64,000 nucleotides of DNA from Pasteurella sp049670895. GTDB taxonomy: Bacteria > Pseudomonadota > Gammaproteobacteria > Enterobacterales > Pasteurellaceae. The number at the start of each line of letters is the position of its first letter. Positions within the stretch are counted from its first letter, which is position 1. Shown one piece after another: positions 48,891 through 58,220 of the stretch. The stretch is taken from NCBI RefSeq assembly GCF_049670895.1, contig NZ_CP187170.1; one strand, given 5' to 3'. The notes beneath the pieces are model-generated. The model worked only from the letters and a program-made list of their open reading frames with translations. It did not search any database and was not told where the DNA came from. The translations under genes were made by a program, and so were the position numbers.

Positions 48891-50189
48891 ATGAATAAAA
48901 ACACATTTGTGGTTGGCTTTATGCTGTTTGCCATTTTTTTTGGTGCAGGCAATCTGATTTTTCCACCCAAATTAGGGTTTGAAAGTGGTGTGGGCTTTTG
49001 GCCTGCCATTCTTGGTTTTGTGACAACGGGCGTGGGGTTACCGTTATTAGGCATTTTGGTGGCGACCCATTATGAAGGGGGATACAAAAAAGCACTGGAA
49101 GATATTCATCCGTGGATTTCCATTTTATTGCTCGGTGCGATTTATTTGACTATCGGTCCTTTCTTTGCCATTCCTCGTACCGCCGCCACTGCATTTGACA
49201 TGGCTGTGATTCCATTTACGGGCGGCGTGGATGCCATTGCCTTGTTTGTTTTCACCTTGATTTATTTTGGTTTGACATTGTGGGTGAGTTTAAATCCCAC
49301 CAAAATGGTTGATCGCATTGGGGCGATTTTAACCCCTGTGCTTTTAGTGGCGATTATTGCACTGGTGTTACGCATGGCAAGTATTTTGCTTGGCTTGGAC
49401 TCTGTCAATACTTCCACGAGCATCTCAAATCCGCTGATTACGGGCTTTATCGATGGCTATCAAACAATGGATGTGCTTGCCTCTTTTGCTTTTTCTGTGG
49501 TGGTGATGAATGCGATTCGGGCAAAAAGTGATAAAAACAGCAGTTTTATTAAACAAGCGACATTAGCCAGCATTGTGGCAGCCGTTGCTCTTGCCTTTAT
49601 TTATATTGCGATTGGTTGGATTGGCAATAATATGCCATTAAGTGCTGAGACACTGGCTGATGTGAGTGCCAAAGGTCAAAACTTAGGGGTGTTTATTTTA
49701 AACGATGCGACCACACAATCTTTTGGTGAATTGGGGCGTAGTTTACTTGGCTTAATTGTGACGCTCGCCTGTTTAACCACGGCAATTGGTTTAGTGGTGG
49801 CGACCTCTTCTTATTTCAACAGCATTTTCCCTAAAATTTCTTACCGCAATTATGCGATATTATTTACCTTAATTGGTTTTGTTTTAGCCAACCAAGGGTT
49901 AAATGCCGTGATTAGCAAATCAATCCCTGTGTTGTTAGTGCTTTATCCTATTTCCATGACAGCAATGTTATTATTATTGGTCAACCTCTTTATTTCGTTA
50001 CCGAAACTGGCAAAAGGATTGCCACTTATTTTGGTTGCCGTGATTGCCATTCTTTCTGTGATGGAATCGCCTCTTGTGGCAAACTTACCTTTTAAAACCT
50101 ATTCTATGGAATGGTTACCTGTGGCGATTTTAGGCTGTGTGATCGGGAGCATTATTGCGAAAGTGAGGGCGGTACAAGCGTTAAATTAA
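48891..50189 (+). CDS. brnQ: Branched-chain amino acid transporter BrnQ (LIVCS family)
   Basis: An inner-membrane sodium- or proton-coupled carrier for leucine, isoleucine and valine. It has 432 residues and about 12 hydrophobic segments. The N-terminal signature FVVGFMLFAIFFGAGNLIFP and GPFFAIPRTAATAFDM are typical. It is divergent from pyrG and followed by an inverted USS pair. Confidence 0.93.
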   Translation: MNKNTFVVGFMLFAIFFGAGNLIFPPKLGFESGVGFWPAILGFVTTGVGLPLLGILVATHYEGGYKKALEDIHPWISILLLGAIYLTIGPFFAIPRTAATAFDMAVIPFTGGVDAIALFVFTLIYFGLTLWVSLNPTKMVDRIGAILTPVLLVAIIALVLRMASILLGLDSVNTSTSISNPLITGFIDGYQTMDVLASFAFSVVVMNAIRAKSDKNSSFIKQATLASIVAAVALAFIYIAIGWIGNNMPLSAETLADVSAKGQNLGVFILNDATTQSFGELGRSLLGLIVTLACLTTAIGLVVATSSYFNSIFPKISYRNYAILFTLIGFVLANQGLNAVISKSIPVLLVLYPISMTAMLLLLVNLFISLPKLAKGLPLILVAVIAILSVMESPLVANLPFKTYSMEWLPVAILGCVIGSIIAKVRAVQALN

Positions 50190-50303
50190 GGTTGAGTTGC
50201 AACAAAAACGCACTTTTGCACAATTAAAACACTGCTCTTTAATCCATCGGATGCAAGATCCTACTTTTTAAAGGGCAGATGATGTAAAACTTTTTTAAAA
50301 TCC

Positions 50304-50339
50304 ACCGCACTTTTTATCTTTAACATTGAGAAGTGCGGT
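50304..50339. terminator. Inverted USS pair between brnQ and cobB, probable bidirectional terminator
   Basis: ACCGCACTT (50304-50312) and AAGTGCGGT (50331-50339) face each other around an 18-nt spacer, with A/T-rich tracts outside and inside. It lies between convergent genes. Confidence 0.65.
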
Positions 50340-50366
50340 TTGAGCATCAGAACGCACATGATCCCA

Positions 50367-51083
50367 TCATGATTTATCTGACAGAAATTGTTGCAAATAA
50401 CGAGGCACAATGTCAGAAGCTTTACCATAATGAAACTCATCAAAATGCGAACGCACTTGACTTGGCTCTAAATTGAGTTCCACAGTGTGAGCACCATAAA
50501 ATAAGGCTTCTCGCACAAAGCCCGCAGCGGGATAGACATTGCCTGACGTTCCGATCGAAATAAAATAATCACATTCAGAAAGTGCCCGTTGAATACGTTC
50601 CATTTCGAACGGAATTTCACCAAACCATACAATATGTGGTCGCAATACTTGAGGGATAGCACAGCAGTGACATTTATCTTGCTCATGAATATCGCCTTGC
50701 CAGTCATAGACGTGACCCGATTTCACACAGCGGACTTTTAATAATTCACCATGCATATGAATCAGGTTTTTAGAACCTGCACGTTCATGTAAGTTATCGA
50801 CATTTTGTGTCACTATAAGTAGATTATTGCCGATTTTCTCTTCCAGTTTTGCTAAGGCTAAATGGGCAGCGTTCGGGGCAATGTGATCGGAAAATAATTG
50901 CTGGCGACGTGCATTGTAGAAGTGTTGCACCAACTGGGGATTGCGAGCAAAGCCTTCGGGCGTGGCGACTTCATCAACAGGGTGATTTTCCCATAATCCA
51001 TCAGCCGCTCTGAAGGTTTGAATGCCTGATTCTGCAGAAATTCCCGCACCAGTTAAAACGACAATTTTAGGTTGTGTTGCCAT
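50367..51083 (-). CDS. cobB: NAD-dependent protein deacylase CobB (sirtuin)
   Basis: CobB removes acetyl and succinyl groups from lysines using NAD. It has 238 residues. NAD-binding GAGISAESGIQTFR, TQNVDNLHERAG and catalytic histidine in HMHGEL are intact. The YNARR segment supplies the tyrosine and arginine associated with desuccinylase activity. Only part of the small zinc module is visible (RCVKSGH and CHCC). It ends near the USS terminator shared with brnQ. Confidence 0.95.
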   Translation of the reverse strand: MATQPKIVVLTGAGISAESGIQTFRAADGLWENHPVDEVATPEGFARNPQLVQHFYNARRQQLFSDHIAPNAAHLALAKLEEKIGNNLLIVTQNVDNLHERAGSKNLIHMHGELLKVRCVKSGHVYDWQGDIHEQDKCHCCAIPQVLRPHIVWFGEIPFEMERIQRALSECDYFISIGTSGNVYPAAGFVREALFYGAHTVELNLEPSQVRSHFDEFHYGKASDIVPRYLQQFLSDKS

Positions 51084-51155
51084 GTGGTTCTCCTTTTGTG
51101 ATGCTTGAATGCCTTAACACGCCTTTTGCCTTATTTCACCGTCATTTTGTGGCAT

Positions 51156-52136
51156 TTAGCCTTTAGCGGTTTGTTGGCGTAATGCCGTCAAAATATGCTT
51201 CATTTCTGGGTCTAACGGGGCATTAATCCGCAAGGTTTCCCCTGTTTTAGGGTGCTCAAAACGAATCGAAAAAGCATGTAAGAACAAACGTTTTAAACCC
51301 AGCTGGCTCATTTGTTCATCAAAAGCTTTATCACCATATTTATCATCTAATGCGATGGGGTGACCTGCATATTGGGTATGTACACGAATTTGATGAGTAC
51401 GACCTGTCACAGGTGAGGCTTTGATCAAGGTCGCATAGGTATAACGTTCTTCAATGGAAAAACGGGTTTCTGACGGTTTACCTTGCTCACTGACTCGCAC
51501 GATACGCTCACCGCTAGAGAGTTCATTTTTCAACAAAGGGGCTTTCACGACTTTACAATGGGATTGCCACACGCCACGCACTAAGGCTAAATAATCTTTT
51601 TGCACGGTTTTTTCTCGCAATTGCTCGTGTAAGTGGCGTAAGGCAGAACGTTTTTTTGCCACTAACAAAATGCCTGAGGTATCACGGTCTAAACGATGCA
51701 CAAGTTCAAGTAAACGGGCTTCAGGACGTAGTGTTCGTAAGGCTTCAATCACACCAAAACTTAATCCACTGCCACCGTGAACGGCAATGCCAGAAGGCTT
51801 GTTTAACACCAATAAACTGTCATCTTCAAATAAAATTTGTTTTTCTAACTGGTTGACTTTATTCAGTTTAGTGGAAATCGGTGCTTGTTCTTTTTCCGAC
51901 ACTCGCACAGGGGGAATACGCACAATATCTTTGGCTTGAAGTTTATATTCTGGCTTGATGCGTCCTTTGTTTACTCGCACTTCACCTTTACGCAAAATGC
52001 GGTATACCAAACTTTTTGGCACACCTTTTAATTTGGTGATTAAATAATTATCAATACGCTGTCCTGCTTCATCTTCACTGATTGTGAGCATTTTGACGGA
52101 TTGGTTGATGATTTTTTCGTCTTTTGTTGTACTCAT
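51156..52136 (-). CDS. rluC: 23S rRNA pseudouridine synthase RluC
   Basis: RluC forms pseudouridines 955, 2504 and 2580 in 23S rRNA. It has 326 residues (E. coli 319). An N-terminal S4 RNA-binding domain (IDNYLITKLKGVPKSLVYRI) precedes the catalytic domain with HRLDRDTSGILLVAKK, whose aspartate is the nucleophile. It is divergent from rne, as in E. coli. Confidence 0.94.
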   Translation of the reverse strand: MSTTKDEKIINQSVKMLTISEDEAGQRIDNYLITKLKGVPKSLVYRILRKGEVRVNKGRIKPEYKLQAKDIVRIPPVRVSEKEQAPISTKLNKVNQLEKQILFEDDSLLVLNKPSGIAVHGGSGLSFGVIEALRTLRPEARLLELVHRLDRDTSGILLVAKKRSALRHLHEQLREKTVQKDYLALVRGVWQSHCKVVKAPLLKNELSSGERIVRVSEQGKPSETRFSIEERYTYATLIKASPVTGRTHQIRVHTQYAGHPIALDDKYGDKAFDEQMSQLGLKRLFLHAFSIRFEHPKTGETLRINAPLDPEMKHILTALRQQTAKG

Positions 52137-52297
52137 TTGGATAGTTTTTGCTAGTCAAAATTAGGCTAATCATACCATATTTTGCTTACCCTTGGCGTAT
52201 TAAAATTACCTTGATAAATGGTATTGATGAGTCCATAATAAGGCGTATTTTTGTGTCATTAAATTGACTAAAAAATGAAGCGTTATTGTTGAGCGTA

Positions 52298-52562
52298 TAT
52301 AATGCAGCGTATGGCATAAGACATTAATAAATCAACAAATTTTAGAAAATAAAACCTTCAAAATGCCGTATGGCTTACAAAATCATTTTTTATTGCAGAT
52401 TTTGTTTTACTTAAGATGTGTCATTTTCTTAAGTAAGGTAATCAATGCACCCAGCAGTTGACAGTCGAGAGACAGACATTCTGCGACAGACACGAGGTCG
52501 ATTATCAAGAAAAAGTGCGGTTATTTTTATCAAAAAACCAGAATAAAAATAGAGTATTAATA
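52298..52562 (+). promoter_or_regulatory. rne promoter region and long 5' leader
   Basis: The 426-bp gap between rluC and rne has a TATAAT at 52298-52303 with only a weak -35, then about 255 bp of leader carrying a USS at about 52512. E. coli rne has a structured leader of about 360 nt through which RNase E controls its own mRNA; a matching role is likely, but I could not fold it here. Confidence 0.4.
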
Positions 52563-55500
52563 ATGAAAAGAATGCTAATCAATGCGACTCAAAAAGAAGA
52601 GTTGCGTGTTGCCCTTGTTGATGGGCAGCGTTTATTTGACTTGGATATTGAAAGTCCAGGACACGAACAAAAAAAAGCAAACATTTACAAAGGCCGTATT
52701 ACCCGTGTAGAACCTAGTCTTGAAGCCGCATTTGTGGATTATGGTGCAGAACGCCATGGTTTCTTGCCGTTAAAAGAAATTGCACGTGAGTATTTTCCTG
52801 ATGATTATGTCTATCAAGGACGTCCAAATATTCGTGATATTTTGAGCGAAGGACAAGAAGTCATCGTTCAAGTGAACAAGGAAGAACGAGGCAATAAAGG
52901 TGCTGCATTGACCACCTTTGTTTCGTTGGCAGGCAGTTATTTGGTGATTATGCCAAATAATCCAAGAGCAGGTGGCATTTCTCGTCGTATTGAGGGTGAT
53001 GAACGTCTTGAGCTGAAAGATGCCTTAAGTTCCTTAGATGTGCCAGATGGCGTGGGCTTAATTGTGCGTACCGCTGGGGTCGGAAAATCCCCTGAGGAAT
53101 TACAATGGGACTTGAAAGTCCTGCTTCACCATTGGGAAGCCATTAAGCAAGCTTCACAAAGTCGTCCAGCCCCGTTTTTGATTCACCAAGAAAGTGATGT
53201 GATCGTCCGTGCAATCCGTGATTATTTGCGTCGTGATATTGGTGAAATCTTAATTGATAGCCCGAAAGTGTATGAAAAAGCCAAGGCACACATTAAATTA
53301 GTCCGTCCTGACTTTATTCATCGTGTGAAGCTTTATCAAGGCGAAGTGCCTTTATTCAGCCATTATCAAATTGAATCGCAAATTGAATCGGCGTTCCAAC
53401 GTGAGGTGCGTTTGCCTTCCGGTGGTTCAATCGTGATTGATGTGACAGAAGCTTTAACCGCTATTGATATTAACTCCTCTCGCTCCACTCGTGGTGGGGA
53501 TATTGAAGAAACCGCCCTTAATACCAATTTAGAAGCTGCCGATGAAATTGCACGTCAGTTACGTCTGCGTGACTTAGGTGGCTTAATTGTCATTGACTTC
53601 ATTGATATGACCCCAGTACGTCATCAACGTGAAGTGGAAAATCGTATTCGAGATGCGGTTCGTCAAGATCGTGCTCGTATTCAAATCAGCCGTATTTCCC
53701 GTTTTGGCTTGTTGGAAATGTCTCGTCAACGTTTGAGCCCGTCTTTAGGCGAGTCTTCTCACCATGTCTGCCCACGTTGTCAAGGCACAGGTAAAATTCG
53801 TGATAACGAATCCCTTTCTCTGTCCATTTTACGTTTAATTGAGGAAGAAGCCTTAAAAGAAAACACCAAACAAGTGCATACCATTGTGCCAGTGGAAATT
53901 GCGTCTTACTTGTTAAATGAAAAACGTCGAGCCATTAACAGCATTGAGAAGCGTCATAATGTTGATGTGATTGTGGTGCCTAATGAAGCCATGGAAACGC
54001 CACATTTCAGTGTATTCCGTGTACGTGATGGCGAAGAAGTCAATGAGTTAAGTTACAACTTGGTTAAGTTACATCAAGATCAAGATGACTATGCTGCTCC
54101 AGAGGATTCTTTAGTGTCTCGTAATACGGAAACCGCAGCGGTGACTTCGGAAAATGTTTTGGAAAGTGCGGCAGTTTCTATTTCCATTCCAACACCAGCC
54201 CCTGTGCCTGAGAAAAAGGTGGAGAAAAAGCCATCATTGCTTTCTCGCCTGCTTGCAAAAATCAAAGCATTATTTGCCGATAAACCTGTAGAAGAGGAAA
54301 AAACAAAACAGCCTCGTCAACGTAACAATCGTCATCGCCGTAACCAAGAGCGTCGCAATAATCGTCGTTCTCGTGCAGAGAACACAGAGCGTGAAAATAA
54401 TCATGCACCTAAGGGTATTGAAGAAGATACTCTTCCTTCTCGCCCATCAAAAGCAGAGCGTAAACGTAACCGTAAAGCGAATGTGGTAGAGAATACGGCA
54501 GATACGCCTATTGTTGCAGACACGATCGTCACGACACAAACAGCTACGCAAGAGGTGGAAAAAGCAGAACAAACCACACAACGTCGACAACGTCGTGAAT
54601 TACGCAAAAAAGTACGTATTGCAGAAGACAGTGCAGAAATACAACCAATCAATGCACAAGATGAGGTGGCAGTAGAACCTGTTCAACCGATTCAAACAGT
54701 GGTTGAAACAGAAAGTGCGGTACAAATGCCTGAAGAAATCAAGGTCATCGACAGTGCCAATGCGGAAGAGCCTGATAATGAGAAACGTCGTGATAACCGT
54801 CGTCGTTTGCCTCGCCATTTACGTGTCAGCAATCCACGTCGTCGCCGTAATCAGCCAGAACTCAAATCACCAATGCCACTCTTTGCGGCGGTGGCATCGC
54901 CAGAGTTGGCAAGTGGTAAAGTCTGTATTGATTACAGTACGGTTGTTGTCTCAAAAGAAACTCAATTTTTATCTGTTGATGAGCTACTGGAGCAACAAGA
55001 ACAACCAAAAGAAACCCACAAAGCAGAGATTGTGGCAACAACACCTGCAACGAGATTAGTGGTGGATGAAGCGGAAAAAAGTACAAAACCTTTTAATCCG
55101 TTTATGACGCAGCCTGCGAACGAATCGGTTGAGAAGAAAGTACAAGCCTCTTTAGAGCGTTTGCACGTTGAACAACCGCAATCTGTGGAAACAGATGCGA
55201 GCGAAGGTGAGATTGTTGCAAGCGTTGAGCAGCAGAACTTTGCAGAAGAGTCTGCGGACGTTGTGACTGAAGTCAAGGCTGACATGACAGAGCTTGCTGT
55301 TGAGACGCCAGATACTATGAGTGAATTGACGCAGAATACGGAAATCAAAATCATGCCAGAAACAGACCGCACTTTTTGTTTTACGGGGCGTTTAGGGACT
55401 ATTTCGGCGGTGACTCATACCACGGCAGAAATGACGCAAGCAAAAGCCAGTGATGAGGTCCGTGAAATGGCTCAAATTTCGGTTTGGACCGATTCTCGTT

Positions 55501-55598
55501 ATTACTTCCATGGTAAAGGTGCAGGTGGTCATCACAGTGCAATTAGCCATGTGTATGCGGAGCCAACGCGGGAAGCGGGTGAAACCTCAACACGCTAA
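52563..55598 (+). CDS. rne: Ribonuclease E
   Basis: RNase E is the membrane-associated endonuclease that starts mRNA decay and processes rRNA and tRNA. The start is ATG 52563 (MKRMLINATQKEELRVALVD); the frame open from 52458 has no homology. It has 1011 residues (E. coli 1061). The catalytic half has an S1 domain, the DNase I-like region (TAIDINSSRSTRGG and LIVIDFIDMTP with the magnesium aspartates) and the zinc link CPRCQGTG. The C-terminal half is disordered with two arginine-rich RNA-binding tracts (about residues 580-610 and 740-765). It ends with a GKGAGGHHSAISHVYAEP segment like the PNPase-binding tail in E. coli. Two USS cores lie in the disordered half. Confidence 0.97.
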   Translation: MKRMLINATQKEELRVALVDGQRLFDLDIESPGHEQKKANIYKGRITRVEPSLEAAFVDYGAERHGFLPLKEIAREYFPDDYVYQGRPNIRDILSEGQEVIVQVNKEERGNKGAALTTFVSLAGSYLVIMPNNPRAGGISRRIEGDERLELKDALSSLDVPDGVGLIVRTAGVGKSPEELQWDLKVLLHHWEAIKQASQSRPAPFLIHQESDVIVRAIRDYLRRDIGEILIDSPKVYEKAKAHIKLVRPDFIHRVKLYQGEVPLFSHYQIESQIESAFQREVRLPSGGSIVIDVTEALTAIDINSSRSTRGGDIEETALNTNLEAADEIARQLRLRDLGGLIVIDFIDMTPVRHQREVENRIRDAVRQDRARIQISRISRFGLLEMSRQRLSPSLGESSHHVCPRCQGTGKIRDNESLSLSILRLIEEEALKENTKQVHTIVPVEIASYLLNEKRRAINSIEKRHNVDVIVVPNEAMETPHFSVFRVRDGEEVNELSYNLVKLHQDQDDYAAPEDSLVSRNTETAAVTSENVLESAAVSISIPTPAPVPEKKVEKKPSLLSRLLAKIKALFADKPVEEEKTKQPRQRNNRHRRNQERRNNRRSRAENTERENNHAPKGIEEDTLPSRPSKAERKRNRKANVVENTADTPIVADTIVTTQTATQEVEKAEQTTQRRQRRELRKKVRIAEDSAEIQPINAQDEVAVEPVQPIQTVVETESAVQMPEEIKVIDSANAEEPDNEKRRDNRRRLPRHLRVSNPRRRRNQPELKSPMPLFAAVASPELASGKVCIDYSTVVVSKETQFLSVDELLEQQEQPKETHKAEIVATTPATRLVVDEAEKSTKPFNPFMTQPANESVEKKVQASLERLHVEQPQSVETDASEGEIVASVEQQNFAEESADVVTEVKADMTELAVETPDTMSELTQNTEIKIMPETDRTFCFTGRLGTISAVTHTTAEMTQAKASDEVREMAQISVWTDSRYYFHGKGAGGHHSAISHVYAEPTREAGETSTR

Positions 55599-55695
55599 TC
55601 AGGGCAAATTTGGCACTCATGAGGTGAAAGACGTATTGAGAATAAACAGATTGTTCTAAAATAAAGCAATTGAATGAAAATCCAGATTTAATTGC

Positions 55696-55724
55696 TTGAC
55701 TTAGAAGTAGAAAATACGTATTAT
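55696..55724 (+). promoter_or_regulatory. Promoter of tRNA-Ser
   Basis: TTGACT (55696-55701) and TATTAT (55719-55724) are spaced by 17 bp, ending 18 bp before the tRNA. Confidence 0.7.
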
Positions 55725-55742
55725 TCACCTCGCTTAAATCAC

Positions 55743-55832
55743 GGAGGAATGGTCGAGTGGTTGAAGGCACCGGTCTTGAAAACCGGCGAGGGTTTACGCC
55801 CTCCGTGAGTTCGAATCTCACTTCCTCCGCCA
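55743..55832 (+). tRNA. tRNA-Ser (anticodon UGA)
   Basis: A 90-nt class II tRNA. The acceptor stem GGAGGAA pairs with TTCCTCC, followed by G and an encoded CCA. The anticodon stem CCGGT/ACCGG holds loop CTTGAAA with TGA at 55777-55779. A long variable arm (CGAGGGTTTACGCCCTCCG region) and GTTCGAATC T-loop are present. Serine tRNA genes are common integration sites, and integrase-related sequence follows it here. Confidence 0.97.
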
Positions 55833-55842
55833 TCAAATTTAG

Positions 55843-55880
55843 AAAAAGCCGTAAGTTTAAAACTTACGGCTTTTTTGTTT
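55843..55880 (+). terminator. Terminator of tRNA-Ser
   Basis: GCCGTAAGT (55848-55856) and ACTTACGGC (55862-55870) form the stem, with A-run before and TTTTTTGTTTTT after. From here to 56225 (about 345 bp) I see no gene. Confidence 0.88.
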
Positions 55881-56225
55881 TTCTTTACTCAACATTTTGA
55901 ACCAGTGTCTATCGACATGGATCTGATATTTTTCTTTATCGCATTCTTGTTAAGTCATGACATGCCTATTGTGACTTATCTAGCATTAGCCTACTTTTAC
56001 AAATAACAGCCTTAAAGGCAAAGGCAAGCATATATTCCCTAAAACATGCAAGAAACACCAACGCCACAGACATTTCCCTCATCTCATCTAAAGCCAAAAC
56101 CAACCTTTTGAATTTCCGTCTTCAGTTTATTTGCATAACAACCTGTTTTTCGCGGTCTCCACAAGCAAAATAGCATGAGATCACATATTCAGAAGATGTG
56201 CCTAAACATCGTGATTAGGTGTCAT

Positions 56226-56399
56226 TTATGGGGGGAATATGAAAGAGGCTAAGGGATTGTTGTGCTGATTTTTGCTGAGATTTGACAGCGTTAAGTGGTT
56301 TTTTGGTGCTCCATATCCATCTGTAACTGTGTATTCTTTGGCTTGAGGTTTAGCTTTTTCTACTTCTGTATTTGTTAAAGGTCTAGTGATTTTAGGCAT
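56226..56399 (-). pseudogene. N-terminal fragment of a P4-family integrase
   Basis: A 57-codon frame starts MPKITRPLTNTEVEKAKPQA and continues KEYTVTDGYG, which is the N-terminal pattern of P4-type tyrosine recombinases (K-x-x-x-x-L-T-x-x-E...KPxxKEYxxxDGxGL). After that the sequence loses similarity and stops. No catalytic domain remains. It begins 57 bp from a tandem GGTTACT pair and lies beside tRNA-Ser, so it is read as a relic of an earlier integrated element. Too short and degenerate to be functional. Confidence 0.65.
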
Positions 56400-56426
56400 A
56401 TTGAGTAATCATCTATATCATTTTAT

Positions 56427-56474
56427 GTAACCACGAAAATTAGATGTTATCACGTGGTTACTATTATGGTTACT
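56427..56474. repeat. Candidate integrase arm-type sites, set 1
   Basis: GTAACCACG (56427-56435) is the inverted copy of CGTGGTTAC (56453-56461), and GGTTACT recurs with a 12-bp period at 56456 and 56468. These lie just upstream of the integrase fragment, where recombinase arm sites are expected. Confidence 0.45.
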
Positions 56475-56673
56475 AAAATATCTGATTAGATGTGTTTTAA
56501 AGCGTTTAGCTACGAATGGCAGAATATAGGAAAAGTGGCTTTGTATCTAGTGTTTAAAGGGTTTTTCGTTTAGTTTTGATGAGGTATGAAAGGTTTTTTG
56601 GTCCCAACAGGACTAAACTTTTAAATGCAAATTATTAATTTATAAGAATAATTGTTTTAAATTGTTGTCTACT

Positions 56674-56692
56674 GGGTACTTTATAGGGTACT
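56674..56692. repeat. Candidate integrase arm-type sites, set 2 (possible left end of the island)
   Basis: GGGTACT recurs at 56674 and 56686, again a 12-bp period and followed by AAAA, the same layout as set 1 but a different core. The 445-bp stretch 56400-56845 contains only these repeats and A/T-rich DNA; no gene is seen. Confidence 0.4.
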
Positions 56693-56845
56693 AAAAAACA
56701 AAATCACAATGATTTAGAATGAATTAGAATAAACTATAAAGAGGAATATTTTGGTATTAAACCGCTAAATTCCATTTAATTTAACTTGATACCGCATTAT
56801 TTTGCTTAAATCCCTGTGATAATGCGGTATTTGCTCAAAAATGAA

Positions 56846-57778
56846 TTATAGGCAGTCTTTAATCAGATATCCTGCAGATTTTCCCAACAAGTGAGGGCGA
56901 TAAATATCGGTACAGCGTACTACTTCTACTTTCCCTCCGTTTTCTTGGTATGTATCAACAAAAAGCCCTCTATTACGTCTTATCGTATAACCAAAAGATG
57001 GGTCATAAACATTGCCTTTTTTATTGTTAGCTCGTGTTGATACATAGGCAAGGATAACGCAATTTTTCCAAATTTTTTCAAGTTGTCCATTCTTATTTTT
57101 ATCTTGCACAGCCTCGCCAATTTTAACCGTTGGAATGTCAATCAATTCGGCAAAAATAGCAGGGGTTAAAATACCTGTTCTTGTATATTTAATACGTTCT
57201 AAGATAACCTCATTTTCTTTTAAGGCTTTCCATACGTCGGATGAAATAACACAAACGTTAGGTTTCATCCCAATTGTTGAGGAAATAGCATAGATCCCTT
57301 GCTCAATAGTTTCCAATGGATTTGATTTTTTATTGCTGAATTTCTTCGTGCCTTCCAATGAAACTACGTTCTCTCGGGTGTAGTTATCGCCATTTTGGGC
57401 AATTTCAGCAACTTTTACCTCACGACCTAACGCAATAATGTCTTGAGTAACGGATAGGGCATACTGTTTTAATGGATAACTGGCCTCATTATCTTCTCGA
57501 TAATCGATAGCGTATTCAATATCGTGCTCATCTAATTGCACGTCAATTGCAGTAACATCTTCGGGATCTAATCGGTTAGAGCTCCCTCTTAACTGTCTAA
57601 TTGTTGAGGGTAAATGGAAAGATTGGCGGCCAAATTGTGGGATTTTTCCCGCCTCTTTGCCAATTTCAACAATAGGCATTAGAGCTTCACAAACAAGCTC
57701 ATTATTGTAATAACCTTGAGCTAAATTAGTTAATACAGGGTCTTGAATGCGTAAAGATTGTAAGTTGTGTGCGGTCAT
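56846..57778 (-). CDS. Phage major capsid protein (putative)
   Basis: A 310-residue protein recognised as a phage major head protein by general pattern: an N-terminal region (NNELVCEALMPIVEIGKEAGKI), a middle part in which a residue run like PNVCVISSDVWKALKENEVI follows a helix typical of HK97-fold spine and A-domain, and C-terminal SFGYTIRRNRGLFVDTYQEN. It follows the scaffold-like gene by 1 bp and the protease gene before it, the usual head-operon order. It is last in the island operon; no portal, terminase or tail gene follows. Structure assignment is inferred. Confidence 0.72.
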   Translation of the reverse strand: MTAHNLQSLRIQDPVLTNLAQGYYNNELVCEALMPIVEIGKEAGKIPQFGRQSFHLPSTIRQLRGSSNRLDPEDVTAIDVQLDEHDIEYAIDYREDNEASYPLKQYALSVTQDIIALGREVKVAEIAQNGDNYTRENVVSLEGTKKFSNKKSNPLETIEQGIYAISSTIGMKPNVCVISSDVWKALKENEVILERIKYTRTGILTPAIFAELIDIPTVKIGEAVQDKNKNGQLEKIWKNCVILAYVSTRANNKKGNVYDPSFGYTIRRNRGLFVDTYQENGGKVEVVRCTDIYRPHLLGKSAGYLIKDCL

Positions 57779-57779
57779 T

Positions 57780-58220
57780 TTATTTTTCTCCGTCTGTTAA
57801 TTTTTGAAAAGCTGTTTTATAGTCAACATTATGCAACTGCATATAACGCTTTATTTGTTTGTCTAATTCTCTTGGGGTGGCGTTTTCATCTACTCGCCAA
57901 ATGGTTGGTTTATTCCCCATTCCTAACTCTATGGTTTGCATAGATAGGTTAACTTTATTGATTGTTGATAAAAGGGCTTTAACTTTACCCTCAAGGCTCT
58001 CACCTTCGCTTAATGTGATAACTTGTCCGCTATCATATCCAGTTGCAATATTTAATAGTGCTAATGCATCATCTTTTTGACTTGGAAAAAGTACTCCCTC
58101 TTGCATCAAGCCATCAATATATCTGCTATTTTCCTGCTCTAAATTTTTAGCCTTGCTTTGGCTTAATTCTGCAGTCAAACGCTTATTTTCTTGTTTAAGT
58201 TTTTCAAGTTCTTTATTCAT
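57780..58220 (-). CDS. Putative capsid scaffold protein
   Basis: A 146-residue protein whose first 35 residues form a strong coiled coil (LEKLKQENKRLTAELSQSKA), as in internal head scaffolds, followed by a small acidic and helical domain with a C-terminal KRYMQLHNVDYKTAFQKL helix. Its ATG overlaps the protease stop by one base, and the capsid gene starts 1 bp after it. Role assigned from position and coiled coil only. Confidence 0.6.
   Translation of the reverse strand: MNKELEKLKQENKRLTAELSQSKAKNLEQENSRYIDGLMQEGVLFPSQKDDALALLNIATGYDSGQVITLSEGESLEGKVKALLSTINKVNLSMQTIELGMGNKPTIWRVDENATPRELDKQIKRYMQLHNVDYKTAFQKLTDGEK

Noticed and set aside
52458..52562. N-terminal extension of rne
   Set aside because: Homology starts at MKRMLINATQ (52563); the extra codons lie in the leader and a USS.
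54962..55372. 136-codon minus-strand frame inside rne
   Set aside because: Shadow of the low-complexity C-terminal half of RNase E.
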